Part shown: positions 1-7,170 of the stretch, in pieces
Layout: the number at the start of each line of letters is the position of its first letter
Numbering within the stretch: the first letter of the stretch is position 1
Source of the DNA: an uncultured Clostridia bacterium
GTDB taxonomy: Bacteria > Bacillota > Clostridia > Oscillospirales > Acutalibacteraceae
Direction of reading: 5' to 3'
Length of the DNA stretch: 64,000 nucleotides
NCBI GenBank assembly: GCA_944380725.1
Contig: CALWIK010000020.1
Coordinates: forward strand, 124,001 to 188,000
The notes under the pieces: generated by a model
Seen by the model: the letters and a program-made list of their open reading frames with translations, nothing else
What the model was told of the DNA's origin: nothing
Databases searched by the model: none
Position numbers and translations under genes: made by a program

Positions 1-816
1 TCTAGAAGGAGGGCTAATGCTCCAAAACGTGGTTCGGACTGTGAGGTTCGGATTTATATTTCTTTTGATGAGGCGGCGAAAGGCTGTAAGAAAGATGTTT
101 CATATCGGGTGATAGAAAAATGTCCAGATTGTAATGGTTCGGGTGCTAGTAATGGAACTTCTGCAAAGACGTGTCCGGTTTGCCATGGAACAGGTCAAAG
201 TAAAGTCACTCAACGGACACCGTTTGGAGTGATTCAGACATCTCGTACTTGTGAAAGATGTAGTGGGAGAGGAAAAATAATCGAAAATCCTTGTCATAAA
301 TGTTCAGGGACAGGAAGAATTCAAAACAGCAAAAAAGTTGAGGTTAATATTCCTGCAGGAATTGATAATGGTCAAATCCTAAATGTAAGTAATCATGGCA
401 ATGCAGGTATTAATGGAGGGCCGTACGGTGATTTGCATGTTTATATTAATGTTCAGCCTCATCCTATTTTTGAACGCCGAGGTTTTGACATTTGGTGTGA
501 AATTCCGATTACTTTTGTTCAGGCCGCGTTGGGAGCCGAAGTTACTGTTCCCACAATTGATGGAAGGGTTAGATACACAATTCATGAAGGCACACAGCCG
601 GGAGATGTTTTTAAACTTAGAGGAAAAGGTATAGAACGTTTGGGAGCTCGTGGGCGTGGGGATCAATTTGTTAAAGTGAATATAGAGATTCCAAGGAATC
701 TATCTCAAAGTCAAAAAGAAATTTTGAAAAATTTTGAAAGTGAGGCAAATGAAACAAATTATCAAAAAAGAAAAGGCTTTTTTGATAAATTAAAAAAGCT
801 ATTTGGAGAAATTTAA
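1..816 (+). CDS. dnaJ: Chaperone protein DnaJ (5'-truncated by the window edge)
   Basis: This is the C-terminal part of the Hsp40 co-chaperone that delivers unfolded proteins to DnaK and stimulates its ATPase. The reading frame is open from base 1, so the J-domain and most of the Gly/Phe region lie outside the window. All four zinc-finger repeats are visible in order (CPDCNGSG, CPVCHGTG, CERCSGRG, CHKCSGTG), which identifies a type I DnaJ. They are followed by the two beta-sandwich substrate-binding domains (RRGFDIWCEIPITFVQAALG, then GDVFKLRGKG) and a short charged tail. The stop codon directly abuts the prmA start, so the two are co-transcribed, as in many Firmicutes hrcA-grpE-dnaK-dnaJ-prmA operons. 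Confidence 0.96.
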   Translation, partial: SRRRANAPKRGSDCEVRIYISFDEAAKGCKKDVSYRVIEKCPDCNGSGASNGTSAKTCPVCHGTGQSKVTQRTPFGVIQTSRTCERCSGRGKIIENPCHKCSGTGRIQNSKKVEVNIPAGIDNGQILNVSNHGNAGINGGPYGDLHVYINVQPHPIFERRGFDIWCEIPITFVQAALGAEVTVPTIDGRVRYTIHEGTQPGDVFKLRGKGIERLGARGRGDQFVKVNIEIPRNLSQSQKEILKNFESEANETNYQKRKGFFDKLKKLFGEI

Positions 817-1743
817 ATGAACTTTACTGAAATTATCTTAGAGATAAATGCAGCTGACATCGAAAATGCATCTGCAATTGCCAATGTCGTTGTGCCTTAT
901 GGTATATATATTGAGGATTATTCTAATCTTGAGGCTGAGACAAAAGAAATTACTCATAGCAATCTTATAGATGAAAATTTGCTCTTAAAAGATAGAAATG
1001 TAGCATTGATTCATATTTATGTTTCAAAAGAATATAATGCTGTGGAGGCAATTGCATTTTTGCAGGAACGTCTTATTTCAAGCAAAATTAAGTATAAAAT
1101 CTCGACTAAGATATGTAAGATTCAAGACTACATAAATAACTGGAAAAAATATTTTAATCCATTTTGTGTTGGCAGTAGATTAGTTATTTGTCCTTCGTGG
1201 AAAAATCTCAGTTTTCACTATTCTGACCGTAAAGTTTTAAAAATTGATCCTGGTCTTGCATTTGGTACAGGGACACACGAAACAACACAGCTTTGTTTAG
1301 AGATGCTTGAAAAGCATGTAAAACAGAAAGATAATGTGCTTGATATAGGATGCGGTAGCGGGATATTATCGATAGCTTCAATATTACTTGGAGCCAACAA
1401 AGCAATAGGTGTAGACATAGACGAATTAGCGATCAAAACAGCAGCAGAAAATGCAAACATCAATAAGGTTAGTGATAAATTTATTGCGATTTACGGAAAT
1501 TTAATTGAAAAAATTAAAGGTAAGTTTGATATCATTTTTGCAAATTTAGTATCCGATGTTATAATTAAATTAAATAAGACAATAAAAAACTATATGCAAG
1601 AAAAATCCATATACATAATGAGCGGGATAATTGAAACATATAGAAATGATGTTATAAAGTCACTAGAATCAGATTTTGAAGTTGTTGATATAAAAAATAA
1701 AAATAGTTGGATAGCGATTGCTGTAAAACCAAGAAATAAATAA
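817..1743 (+). CDS. prmA: Ribosomal protein L11 methyltransferase
   Basis: S-adenosylmethionine-dependent enzyme that methylates ribosomal protein L11. The 308-residue length is normal for the family. SAM motif I is clear in the middle of the protein (LDIGCGSGILSIAS), followed by the acidic ribose-binding loop (VDIDELA) and the family's post-I motif FANLVSD, in place of the NPP of DNA/glutamine methyltransferases. The N-terminal third carries the L11-recognition domain. The start is the ATG immediately after the dnaJ stop, with GGAG nine to ten bases upstream inside dnaJ, implying translational coupling. The dnaJ-prmA linkage is a common Firmicutes arrangement. Confidence 0.95.
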   Translation: MNFTEIILEINAADIENASAIANVVVPYGIYIEDYSNLEAETKEITHSNLIDENLLLKDRNVALIHIYVSKEYNAVEAIAFLQERLISSKIKYKISTKICKIQDYINNWKKYFNPFCVGSRLVICPSWKNLSFHYSDRKVLKIDPGLAFGTGTHETTQLCLEMLEKHVKQKDNVLDIGCGSGILSIASILLGANKAIGVDIDELAIKTAAENANINKVSDKFIAIYGNLIEKIKGKFDIIFANLVSDVIIKLNKTIKNYMQEKSIYIMSGIIETYRNDVIKSLESDFEVVDIKNKNSWIAIAVKPRNK

Positions 1744-1759
1744 AAAAGGAAAAATAAAA

Positions 1760-2122
1760 ATGTTTAAATATGTTTCTAAAGTAATATTAAAACATATCTT
1801 TTATATTTTATCCCTTTTAATTATCTTTTTTATTTTATATATTTTAAAAATACCTTGTTTTTTTCGATTCCTTACAGGAGTTCCATGTCCTTCTTGTGGT
1901 ATGACTCGAGCGTTTATGGCGTTAATAAAACTAAAGTTAACCGATTCGTTTTATTACCACCCACTTTTAATTCCTTCTCTAATAACTGCTTTTATTGCTA
2001 TACATAGAGATATTCCAATTTTTAATATCAATAAAAAAATATGTGATGTCTATTTATGGATATTTATTATAATCTTTTTAGCTGTATATTTATTCCGGCT
2101 AATAACTTGTAGTATACCATAA
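1760..2122 (+). CDS. DUF2752 family small membrane protein
   Basis: A 120-residue membrane protein of unknown function. It has a hydrophobic N-terminal segment (about residues 10-35), the family hallmark CPSCGMTRA around residues 47-55, a second hydrophobic stretch containing YYHPLLIPSL, and a C-terminal membrane segment. The CPxCGxTR motif after a first membrane helix, followed by a loop rich in aromatic residues and Pro, is diagnostic of DUF2752. The two cysteines could bind metal or form a disulfide, but I know of no demonstrated activity. It lies 16 bases after prmA with an AAAAAGGA Shine-Dalgarno and ends just before a strong hairpin, so it is probably the last gene of the dnaJ operon. 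Confidence 0.75.
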   Translation: MFKYVSKVILKHIFYILSLLIIFFILYILKIPCFFRFLTGVPCPSCGMTRAFMALIKLKLTDSFYYHPLLIPSLITAFIAIHRDIPIFNINKKICDVYLWIFIIIFLAVYLFRLITCSIP

Positions 2123-2132
2123 TATAACAAAG

Positions 2133-2170
2133 AAAAGATATGTTATCAAAGATTATAACATATCTTTTTT
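2133..2170. terminator. Bidirectional intrinsic terminator between the DUF2752 gene and corA
   Basis: A 13-bp perfect stem (2134-2146 with 2155-2167, AAAGATATGTTAT) closes an 8-base loop. It is followed by a T run on the plus strand and, read the other way, by a T run after the corA stop. The corA stop codon itself lies at the loop edge (2153-2155). It should end both converging transcripts. Confidence 0.85.
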
Positions 2171-3091
2171 CTTTAATATATAAGCCACAACAGTGACAAT
2201 AGCTCCAGTAAGAATAACCGGAAACCACCAATATTGCCTTTGAGTAAAAGGCAAGTAATCTACGTTCATACCATAAATTCCAGAAATAATAGTAGGAATA
2301 GAAGAAAGCAAAGTAATAGAAGCCAAAACCTTCATAACGATATTTAAGTTATTTGAAATTATTGAAGCAAATACATCCATAGTACTCGCCAAAATATTCA
2401 TATGTGTATTTGACATTTCAATAGCTTGCCTAACTTCAATTAAAACATCATCCAAAAGTTCTTTGTCTTCATCATATAATTTAACTAACCTACCTCTTGA
2501 AATTTTTTCGAGCGTAGCTTCATTTGCTTTTAAAGAAGACGAAAAATAAACCAAAGATTTCTCAATCTCTAAAAGTTGAATGAGCTCTTTATTTTTCATA
2601 GATTTTCTTAATTCATGTTCTGCGTAGTCACTAATTTTGTCGATTTGTTTTAAATATTGCAGATATTTCATAGCGACTCTTAAAATTATATACAATACGA
2701 ATTGAGTTTTAAGCTCAGGATATAAATTTCTAACTGCACCCTCAGTAAATTCACCTATTATAACATTTTCTCGTAAACAAAGTGTAATAACATTTGATTC
2801 GGTGATAATTATTCCAAGAGGCATAGTGTGATATGTAATACTTTTTTCACTTTTTCTTGCTATAGGAATATCCACAATAATTAGGGTATTGCCATTTTCG
2901 CAGTCTATATGAGAAGATTCTTCTTCATCCAGAGCAGATTTCAAAAAATCTGGATCTACATTAAAATCGCGAATTAATTTATCCAACTCATCGTCATCAG
3001 GAGCCGTACAGTTTATCCAGCAACCGATTTCATAATTTTTAATTTCTGCAATTTTTCCATTAATATTTTTGTAATAAGTTACCATTTTCAC
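2153..3091 (-). CDS. corA: CorA family divalent-cation transporter
   Basis: A 312-residue inner-membrane channel for Mg2+ (or Co2+/Ni2+). The family signature YGMNVDYLPF sits at the end of the first of two C-terminal membrane helices; the second helix (WWFPVILTGAIVTVVAYIL) is followed by a short basic tail (KKKDML). The large N-terminal part is the cytoplasmic domain with the long stalk helix typical of CorA. The start ATG is preceded by AGGGGA at good spacing. The gene is monocistronic and has a strong promoter about 155 bases upstream, separated from the start by a structured leader that can form a terminator. This suggests expression controlled by attenuation, plausibly in response to metal. 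Confidence 0.93.
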   Translation of the reverse strand: MKMVTYYKNINGKIAEIKNYEIGCWINCTAPDDDELDKLIRDFNVDPDFLKSALDEEESSHIDCENGNTLIIVDIPIARKSEKSITYHTMPLGIIITESNVITLCLRENVIIGEFTEGAVRNLYPELKTQFVLYIILRVAMKYLQYLKQIDKISDYAEHELRKSMKNKELIQLLEIEKSLVYFSSSLKANEATLEKISRGRLVKLYDEDKELLDDVLIEVRQAIEMSNTHMNILASTMDVFASIISNNLNIVMKVLASITLLSSIPTIISGIYGMNVDYLPFTQRQYWWFPVILTGAIVTVVAYILKKKDML

Positions 3092-3245
3092 ATCCCCTAA
3101 AAAATTTTATTAAGGGAACATAAAAGTTAAATAGTAAAGAGAAAATATGCTTCCTTAATAAAAAGTTGTAATTATATTCATTAAGTTTGCCACTTGGGTC
3201 ATCTGAGAGCATATTTTCACCGCCATATAAATAAAAATTTTTCCT
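3092..3245 (-). promoter_or_regulatory. corA 5' leader with competing terminator and anti-terminator structures
   Basis: Read on the minus strand, the leader contains a 10-bp long-range helix (GAAAATATGC at 3209-3218 with GCATATTTTC at 3141-3150). It encloses a small hairpin CTTAAT (3180-3185) with ATTAAG (3154-3159). The same ATTAAGG strand can instead pair downstream (3151-3163 with 3105-3118, about 13 bp, one bulge) to make an intrinsic terminator followed by six T, directly before the corA Shine-Dalgarno. The two folds are mutually exclusive, as in riboswitch or leader-peptide attenuators. I do not recognise the M-box consensus or any other metal riboswitch here. The pairing is seen in the sequence; the regulatory role is inferred. 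Confidence 0.6.
3155..3226 (-). CDS. Candidate 23-codon leader peptide of corA
   Basis: Inside the corA leader an ATG (3224-3226) opens 23 codons, beginning MAVKICSQMTQV and ending TTFY. The TAA stop overlaps the ATTAAGG element that decides between terminator and anti-terminator. This placement would let ribosome position affect folding, as known for leader peptides of magnesium-transporter genes in enterobacteria. Against it, the nearest purine-rich stretch (AAGGAA) is about 14 bases upstream, which is too far for strong initiation, and no single amino acid is strongly enriched. It could be a chance ORF within a pure RNA switch. Confidence 0.3.
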   Translation of the reverse strand: MAVKICSQMTQVANLMNIITTFY

Positions 3246-3250
3246 TATAA

Positions 3251-3279
3251 ATTATAACACAGATCCCCAGACATTACAA
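3251..3279 (-). promoter_or_regulatory. sigma-A promoter of corA
   Basis: On the minus strand, TTGTAA (3274-3279) and TATAAT (3251-3256) are separated by exactly 17 bases. The predicted start near 3244 gives a leader of about 150 bases. Confidence 0.75.
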
Positions 3280-3391
3280 CAGACGAGATTTATCTAGTTT
3301 TATTTTTATGTTTATAGAATATTAAAACAAATTAATATATTAAGTTTTTAGTGCAATATACAGATTGATTTTTAAAAATAATATTTTTACA

Positions 3392-3420
3392 TTGAAAATA
3401 TTTACAAATAAGTTTATAAT
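3392..3420 (+). promoter_or_regulatory. sigma-A promoter of the GNAT gene
   Basis: TTGAAA (3392-3397) and TATAAT (3415-3420) with a 17-base spacer, about 50 bases before the ATG. It diverges from the corA promoter within the 379-base gap 3092-3470, which otherwise holds only the corA leader. Confidence 0.7.
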
Positions 3421-3470
3421 TAATATTATTTATAATGTTTATACATTTTTATAGTTAAGGTGTAAAAAAT

Positions 3471-4361
3471 ATGATTGAAATTGTAGATATCTCAGAAAAA
3501 AATTTATCAAAATTTGAAAATCTTATAGGTGTGTTTAAAAATCAATTTTCTCCTAAAAATATTTGGCTAGGAGCGATTGCAAATAATTTCCCGTGTGGAG
3601 TCGTTTTGTCTGAAGAAGATTTAGATGATATTGATACCTGCGATATAAGCATGTTTTTTGTTCCAGAACCAATTCGTAATGAAGGTATAGAAAAAAGCCT
3701 TTTTGAAGAATTATTAAGAAGAATAAAACAAAAAGGATACAAAAAAATAATATTTAATTCAGTTGTTGATGATAAAGAATTTTTGGAGTTGGAAAAATTT
3801 TTAAAAAATTATGGATTTTCACCTTTAGAAATTGTAGCAGATACTTATATATTTAATGATTTAGACTCGCTATTAAATAATAAAAATATTCAACGTGCAA
3901 TAAACCGAGAATTTGTTCTTCCAAAAGGAATAGAAATTTTACCATTGAATGAGGTGTCTCAAATTTTATTGGATAAAATAAAAAAAGAAATTAATGTTAA
4001 ATACCCTGATTATTATGCGATTTTTCCAACAGATATTGCAAAAAATCTCAAACATATAAACACATTTGTAGCAATTGCAAATAAAAAAGAAATAATTGGG
4101 TGGTTAACAGGTTTAGATGTTTATGGTGCAAATATTTTTTATAAAACTTTTTTTGTTAATGATAAATTTAGAAATCTTGGGATAGGTTTTTATCTTATGA
4201 ATTTCTGTATAAAAAATCAAGCCTTAAAATACAAAAATACTCCTGCTATGTGTGGAATATCAAATAAAAACTCTTTTGCTAAAAAATTTAATGAGACCTT
4301 TTTTTGTGGAGTAAAAAAGACAATTAGGCATGAAGTTATTTCAAAAAAAAATATTTTTTAA
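3471..4361 (+). CDS. Two-domain GNAT-family acyltransferase, candidate RiPP maturase
   Basis: A 296-residue protein with two GNAT-like halves. The N-terminal half has an acetyl-CoA-binding motif A around residues 59-75 (FFVPEPIRNEGI), though it departs from the canonical Q/R-x-x-G-x-G/A. The C-terminal half has a better one around residues 225-240 (TFFVNDKFRNLGIGFYL) followed by SNKNSFAKKF. The C-terminal domain is therefore probably catalytic and the N-terminal one degenerate. Start: ATG after TAAGGTG. Its immediate neighbours downstream are two Nif11-type precursor peptides. GNAT enzymes are known maturases of Nif11-type peptides in the selidamide class, where they acylate Lys/Orn side chains with fatty acids. 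A role in acylating the Lys-rich cores here is inference; a small-molecule or ribosomal-protein acetyltransferase remains possible. Confidence 0.72.
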   Translation: MIEIVDISEKNLSKFENLIGVFKNQFSPKNIWLGAIANNFPCGVVLSEEDLDDIDTCDISMFFVPEPIRNEGIEKSLFEELLRRIKQKGYKKIIFNSVVDDKEFLELEKFLKNYGFSPLEIVADTYIFNDLDSLLNNKNIQRAINREFVLPKGIEILPLNEVSQILLDKIKKEINVKYPDYYAIFPTDIAKNLKHINTFVAIANKKEIIGWLTGLDVYGANIFYKTFFVNDKFRNLGIGFYLMNFCIKNQALKYKNTPAMCGISNKNSFAKKFNETFFCGVKKTIRHEVISKKNIF

Positions 4362-4369
4362 CAAAAATA

Positions 4370-4398
4370 TTGACAAATATATTTTTATATTATATAAT
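4370..4398 (+). promoter_or_regulatory. Consensus sigma-A promoter of the Nif11 peptide genes
   Basis: TTGACA (4370-4375), a 17-base spacer, and TATAAT (4393-4398): a perfect match to the consensus. The two precursor genes can therefore be transcribed strongly and independently of the upstream GNAT gene. Confidence 0.85.
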
Positions 4399-4418
4399 TT
4401 CATCAAATAGGCTTTTAT

Positions 4419-4466
4419 TTTTACATATACAAAGATATTGTGCGCATATTTTTAGTATATGTAAAA
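4419..4466 (+). promoter_or_regulatory. Hairpin leader upstream of the first Nif11 peptide
   Basis: A perfect 12-bp inverted repeat (TTTTACATATAC at 4419-4430, GTATATGTAAAA at 4455-4466) encloses 24 bases that include the palindrome TGCGCA. It is followed by a second AT-only inverted repeat (AAAATAAA/TTTATTTT, 4463-4483) just before the Shine-Dalgarno AAGGAGAG. It lies wholly in the 5' untranslated region. A role in mRNA stability or regulation is inferred. Confidence 0.5.
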
Positions 4467-4507
4467 TAAAATATATTTATTTTATTAAAAGTAAGGAGAG
4501 ATAAGTA

Positions 4508-4801
4508 ATGACATTAAAAGAATTTATTGAAAAAAATCCTTCAGCTGTTGAAGAAGCAGCTAAATGCAAAAATTTAGATGAATTTAAAAAATTAACAGAA
4601 GAGGCAGGAATTACTTTCGACAGCCAAGAAAAGCTAAAAAAAGCTTTTGATTTAGTAAAAAATCAAAATACAACTCAATTAAGTGACGATGCACTTGACG
4701 CAGTAAGTGGTGGTGCTGTTTATGAGCACAACTTAAGTGATATGGCATTTAACTCAAGTGGTGCGGCTTTGACATTGAATTCTGGTAAAAAAAGAAAATA
4801 A
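4508..4801 (+). CDS. Nif11-type double-glycine precursor peptide 1
   Basis: A 97-residue RiPP precursor. Residues 1-66 form a Nif11-like leader (N-terminal MTLKEFIEKNPSAVEEA, helical and charged). The leader ends in the recognition motif LSDDALDAVSGG (residues 58-69), where C39-type peptidases cut after the double Gly. The remaining 28-residue core, starting AVYEHNLSDMAF, has no Cys, contains several Ser/Thr, and ends in the basic SGKKRK. Lack of Cys argues against lanthipeptide or sactipeptide rings; the terminal lysines would suit side-chain acylation by the adjacent GNAT. No transporter or peptidase for export is encoded nearby. Start: ATG seven bases after AAGGAGAG. Confidence 0.85.
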   Translation: MTLKEFIEKNPSAVEEAAKCKNLDEFKKLTEEAGITFDSQEKLKKAFDLVKNQNTTQLSDDALDAVSGGAVYEHNLSDMAFNSSGAALTLNSGKKRK

Positions 4802-4827
4802 CATATGGTAAAAAGGAGAGATAGAAA

Positions 4828-5121
4828 ATGACATTAAAAGAGTTTATTGAAAAAAACCCTTCAGCTGTTGAAGAAGCAGGTAAGTGTAAGAACTTGAATG
4901 AATTTAAAAATTTAACGGAAAAAGCAGGTATAAAATTTGAAAGTCACGAAAAAATGGAGAAAGCTTTTGAACTTGTAAAGAATAAAACAGCAACAGAATT
5001 AACAGATGATGCACTTGACGCAGTAAGTGGTGGTGCAGCTCGTATTCACAAAGCTTCAGATGTTTTTATAAACAGACAAACTGGTAAAGCATTTACAACA
5101 TCAAAAGGTAAAAAAGTTTAA
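4828..5121 (+). CDS. Nif11-type double-glycine precursor peptide 2
   Basis: A second 97-residue precursor, a tandem duplicate of the first. I count 15 differences in the first 70 residues, so the leader is strongly conserved, including LTDDALDAVSGG. The 28-residue core (starting AARIHKASDVFI, ending SKGKKV) is largely different, sharing the H-x-x-S-D spacing and the basic end. Conserved leader with diversified core is the normal signature of a RiPP family processed by one maturation enzyme. The gene follows 26 bases after the first, with its own AAAGGAGAG Shine-Dalgarno, and is followed by a strong terminator, closing a two-gene transcription unit. Confidence 0.85.
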   Translation: MTLKEFIEKNPSAVEEAGKCKNLNEFKNLTEKAGIKFESHEKMEKAFELVKNKTATELTDDALDAVSGGAARIHKASDVFINRQTGKAFTTSKGKKV

Positions 5122-5141
5122 AATAATATAAAAATTATAAC

Positions 5142-5175
5142 GCTCAGTTCAAAAATTAAGAACTGAGCATTTTTA
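5142..5175 (+). terminator. Intrinsic terminator of the Nif11 peptide operon
   Basis: A 9-bp perfect stem (GCTCAGTTC, 5142-5150, with 5160-5168) closes a 9-base loop and is followed by ATTTTTAT. Confidence 0.88.
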
Positions 5176-5218
5176 TATAAAAATAAATGCTAATCGTTGT
5201 TTTACATCGAAATTAGAT

Positions 5219-7063
5219 CTAATATTTATGATTGAATGTAGGAACTATTTTTAATAGAGTTTTTTCTATCATATTTTTATCATTTGATTGAGAATATTTA
5301 TAGAGCAAATTTAATTGTTCATTAAATTCATCTTGATTAAATTTGATGGAATTTCCAATATATATTTTTTTATTCTTAGTCTTTTTTATTCCTTCTTCAT
5401 TCATAAGCAATTCTTCAAATAATTTTTCTCCTGGGCGCAAACCTGTATATTTTATTTTTATGTCCTTATTTGGAACAAAACCAGATAATCTTATCAAGTT
5501 TTCAGCTAAGTCTCGTATTTTAACAGGCTCTCCCATATCTAAAACAAAAATTTCCCCACCTTTAGCAAAGCCTCCAGCAGTTAAAACTAGAGATACCGCT
5601 TCTGAGATAGTCATAAAATATCTAATAATTTCAGGATGAGTTACTGTAACAGGACCACCTTTTTTTATCTGTTCTTTAAATAAAGGAATAACTGATCCAT
5701 TTGAGCCAAGCACGTTACCGAATCTTACCGCAACAAAGTTAGTTTTGCTGGTTTTGTCCATGCTTTGAACAATCATCTCGCAAATTCTTTTAGTTGCCCC
5801 CATAACACTTGTAGGGTTAACAGCTTTGTCGGTAGAGATAAGAACAAATGTTTTTACATTATATTTGTCTGCCAAAGAGACCATATTAAGCGTGCCGAAC
5901 ACATTATTTTTTATTGCTTCTTCAGGATTATCTTCCATTAAAGGGACATGTTTATGAGCTGCAGCATGAAAAATTACATCTATATTTTTTTCTTTTAATA
6001 TTTTTTCAATTTTAGCTTTATCTCTAATCGAGGCAATTTGTACCTCAAAATTCAAATTATCTCTATATTCTCTAAGCAGTTCTTGCTGAATTTCATATGC
6101 ATTATTTTCGTATATATCCAAGATAATAAGATTTCTAGGTGATAATTTGGCAATTTGTCTGCAAAGTTCAGCCCCTATTGATCCTCCTCCTCCGGTCACT
6201 AAAACAACATTATCATGAATATATTGTCCATATTTGTCTGTTTCAAATACAACAGGTTCTCTGCCGAGCAAGTCTTCAACTTCAACCTGACGTATTTCAT
6301 CTGTAACGGGTTTACTAGAGGTGACCAAATTATAGATATTAGGAACAATTTTAACTTCCAAATTTGTTCTAGCACAAATATCAAGAATACGTTTTTTTTC
6401 TGTCATGGGCAAAGCAGCTATAGCAAAAAGGATTACTTCTATGCCATATTTTTCACAAACATATGGGATTTCACTTGTAGACCCTACAACTTTTAGTCCA
6501 GAGATACGTCGGCCGATTTTTTCGTTGTCGTCATCTACTAAACATATCGGAACATAGCTGTTCTCCGGAGATTTAGAAAACTCCGATAGCATTAGTAAAG
6601 CAGCCTCTCCAGCACCGACTACAAGCATTCTTCGTTTAGCTTTGTCAGGAAAATTCCTTCGTTCAATAATCCTGTCAACCCTATAAACGAACCGAAACAT
6701 AAACATTACAAAAGTTGATAGAATAGCTTGCAAAACAAAGGTTCTTATTCCGATATGTATATCGAAAGCTAAAGTGCAAGCACAAAAAATAAAATTAGCA
6801 ATGGCGGATGCTAGACCTACATAAAAAAAATCTTCTATATCGGCATAGCGCCAAATTTTATCATAAAGTCTAAATAAAATAAATACCGCAGTAAAACAGA
6901 CATTTAATATTATCAAGCTTTTGAAAAATTCTAGCTCATAGCCTTTTAACGAGAAGCAATTTCTATTTATTGCAAAAGAAAAGTAAAAAGAAAAATTCCA
7001 AATAATAAAATCACAGAAAAAAAGCAAATATTTTCTAAGTCTTTTTAATTTGTTGTACATCAT
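5219..7063 (-). CDS. CapD/WbpM-like membrane nucleotide-sugar 4,6-dehydratase
   Basis: A 614-residue polysaccharide-biosynthesis enzyme of the FlaA1/WbpM/PglF group, which converts UDP-GlcNAc-type sugars to 4-keto-6-deoxy intermediates. Four membrane helices fill about residues 10-120. A first Rossmann-like CoA-binding-fold domain follows (RMLVVGAGEAALLMLSEF), then the catalytic SDR domain with VTGGGGSIGAELCRQI and HAAAHKHVPLMEDNP. The active site is STDKAVNPTSVMGATKR, with Ser, Met and Lys in place of the Ser-Tyr-Lys triad, as expected for this family. The gene stands alone downstream of a good promoter. It probably supplies sugars for a surface glycan or glycoprotein; no glycosyltransferases are in the window. 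Confidence 0.88.
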   Translation of the reverse strand: MMYNKLKRLRKYLLFFCDFIIWNFSFYFSFAINRNCFSLKGYELEFFKSLIILNVCFTAVFILFRLYDKIWRYADIEDFFYVGLASAIANFIFCACTLAFDIHIGIRTFVLQAILSTFVMFMFRFVYRVDRIIERRNFPDKAKRRMLVVGAGEAALLMLSEFSKSPENSYVPICLVDDDNEKIGRRISGLKVVGSTSEIPYVCEKYGIEVILFAIAALPMTEKKRILDICARTNLEVKIVPNIYNLVTSSKPVTDEIRQVEVEDLLGREPVVFETDKYGQYIHDNVVLVTGGGGSIGAELCRQIAKLSPRNLIILDIYENNAYEIQQELLREYRDNLNFEVQIASIRDKAKIEKILKEKNIDVIFHAAAHKHVPLMEDNPEEAIKNNVFGTLNMVSLADKYNVKTFVLISTDKAVNPTSVMGATKRICEMIVQSMDKTSKTNFVAVRFGNVLGSNGSVIPLFKEQIKKGGPVTVTHPEIIRYFMTISEAVSLVLTAGGFAKGGEIFVLDMGEPVKIRDLAENLIRLSGFVPNKDIKIKYTGLRPGEKLFEELLMNEEGIKKTKNKKIYIGNSIKFNQDEFNEQLNLLYKYSQSNDKNMIEKTLLKIVPTFNHKY

Positions 7064-7121
7064 AATACACGTTCACCATACTTTAGAGACAATATGTGTG
7101 AGATTAGGCACACACAGATAA

Positions 7122-7150
7122 AGTATATAACAAACCGCGATTATTTTCAA
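7122..7150 (-). promoter_or_regulatory. sigma-A promoter of the capD-like gene
   Basis: Minus strand TTGAAA (7145-7150) and TATACT (7122-7127), 17-base spacer. A TGTGTG/CACACA inverted repeat (about 7095-7116) lies in the leader. Confidence 0.65.
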
Positions 7151-7170
7151 GCATACACATTTTTATAAAA

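Noticed and set aside
3092..3245. M-box (ykoK) magnesium riboswitch upstream of corA
   Set aside because: The leader is too short and the conserved M-box words are missing; only the attenuator layout is similar.
4508..5121. Nif11 peptides as nitrogen-fixation proteins
   Set aside because: The Nif11 name is historical; the short length, the SGG cleavage motif and the diversified cores indicate RiPP precursors, and no nif genes are present.
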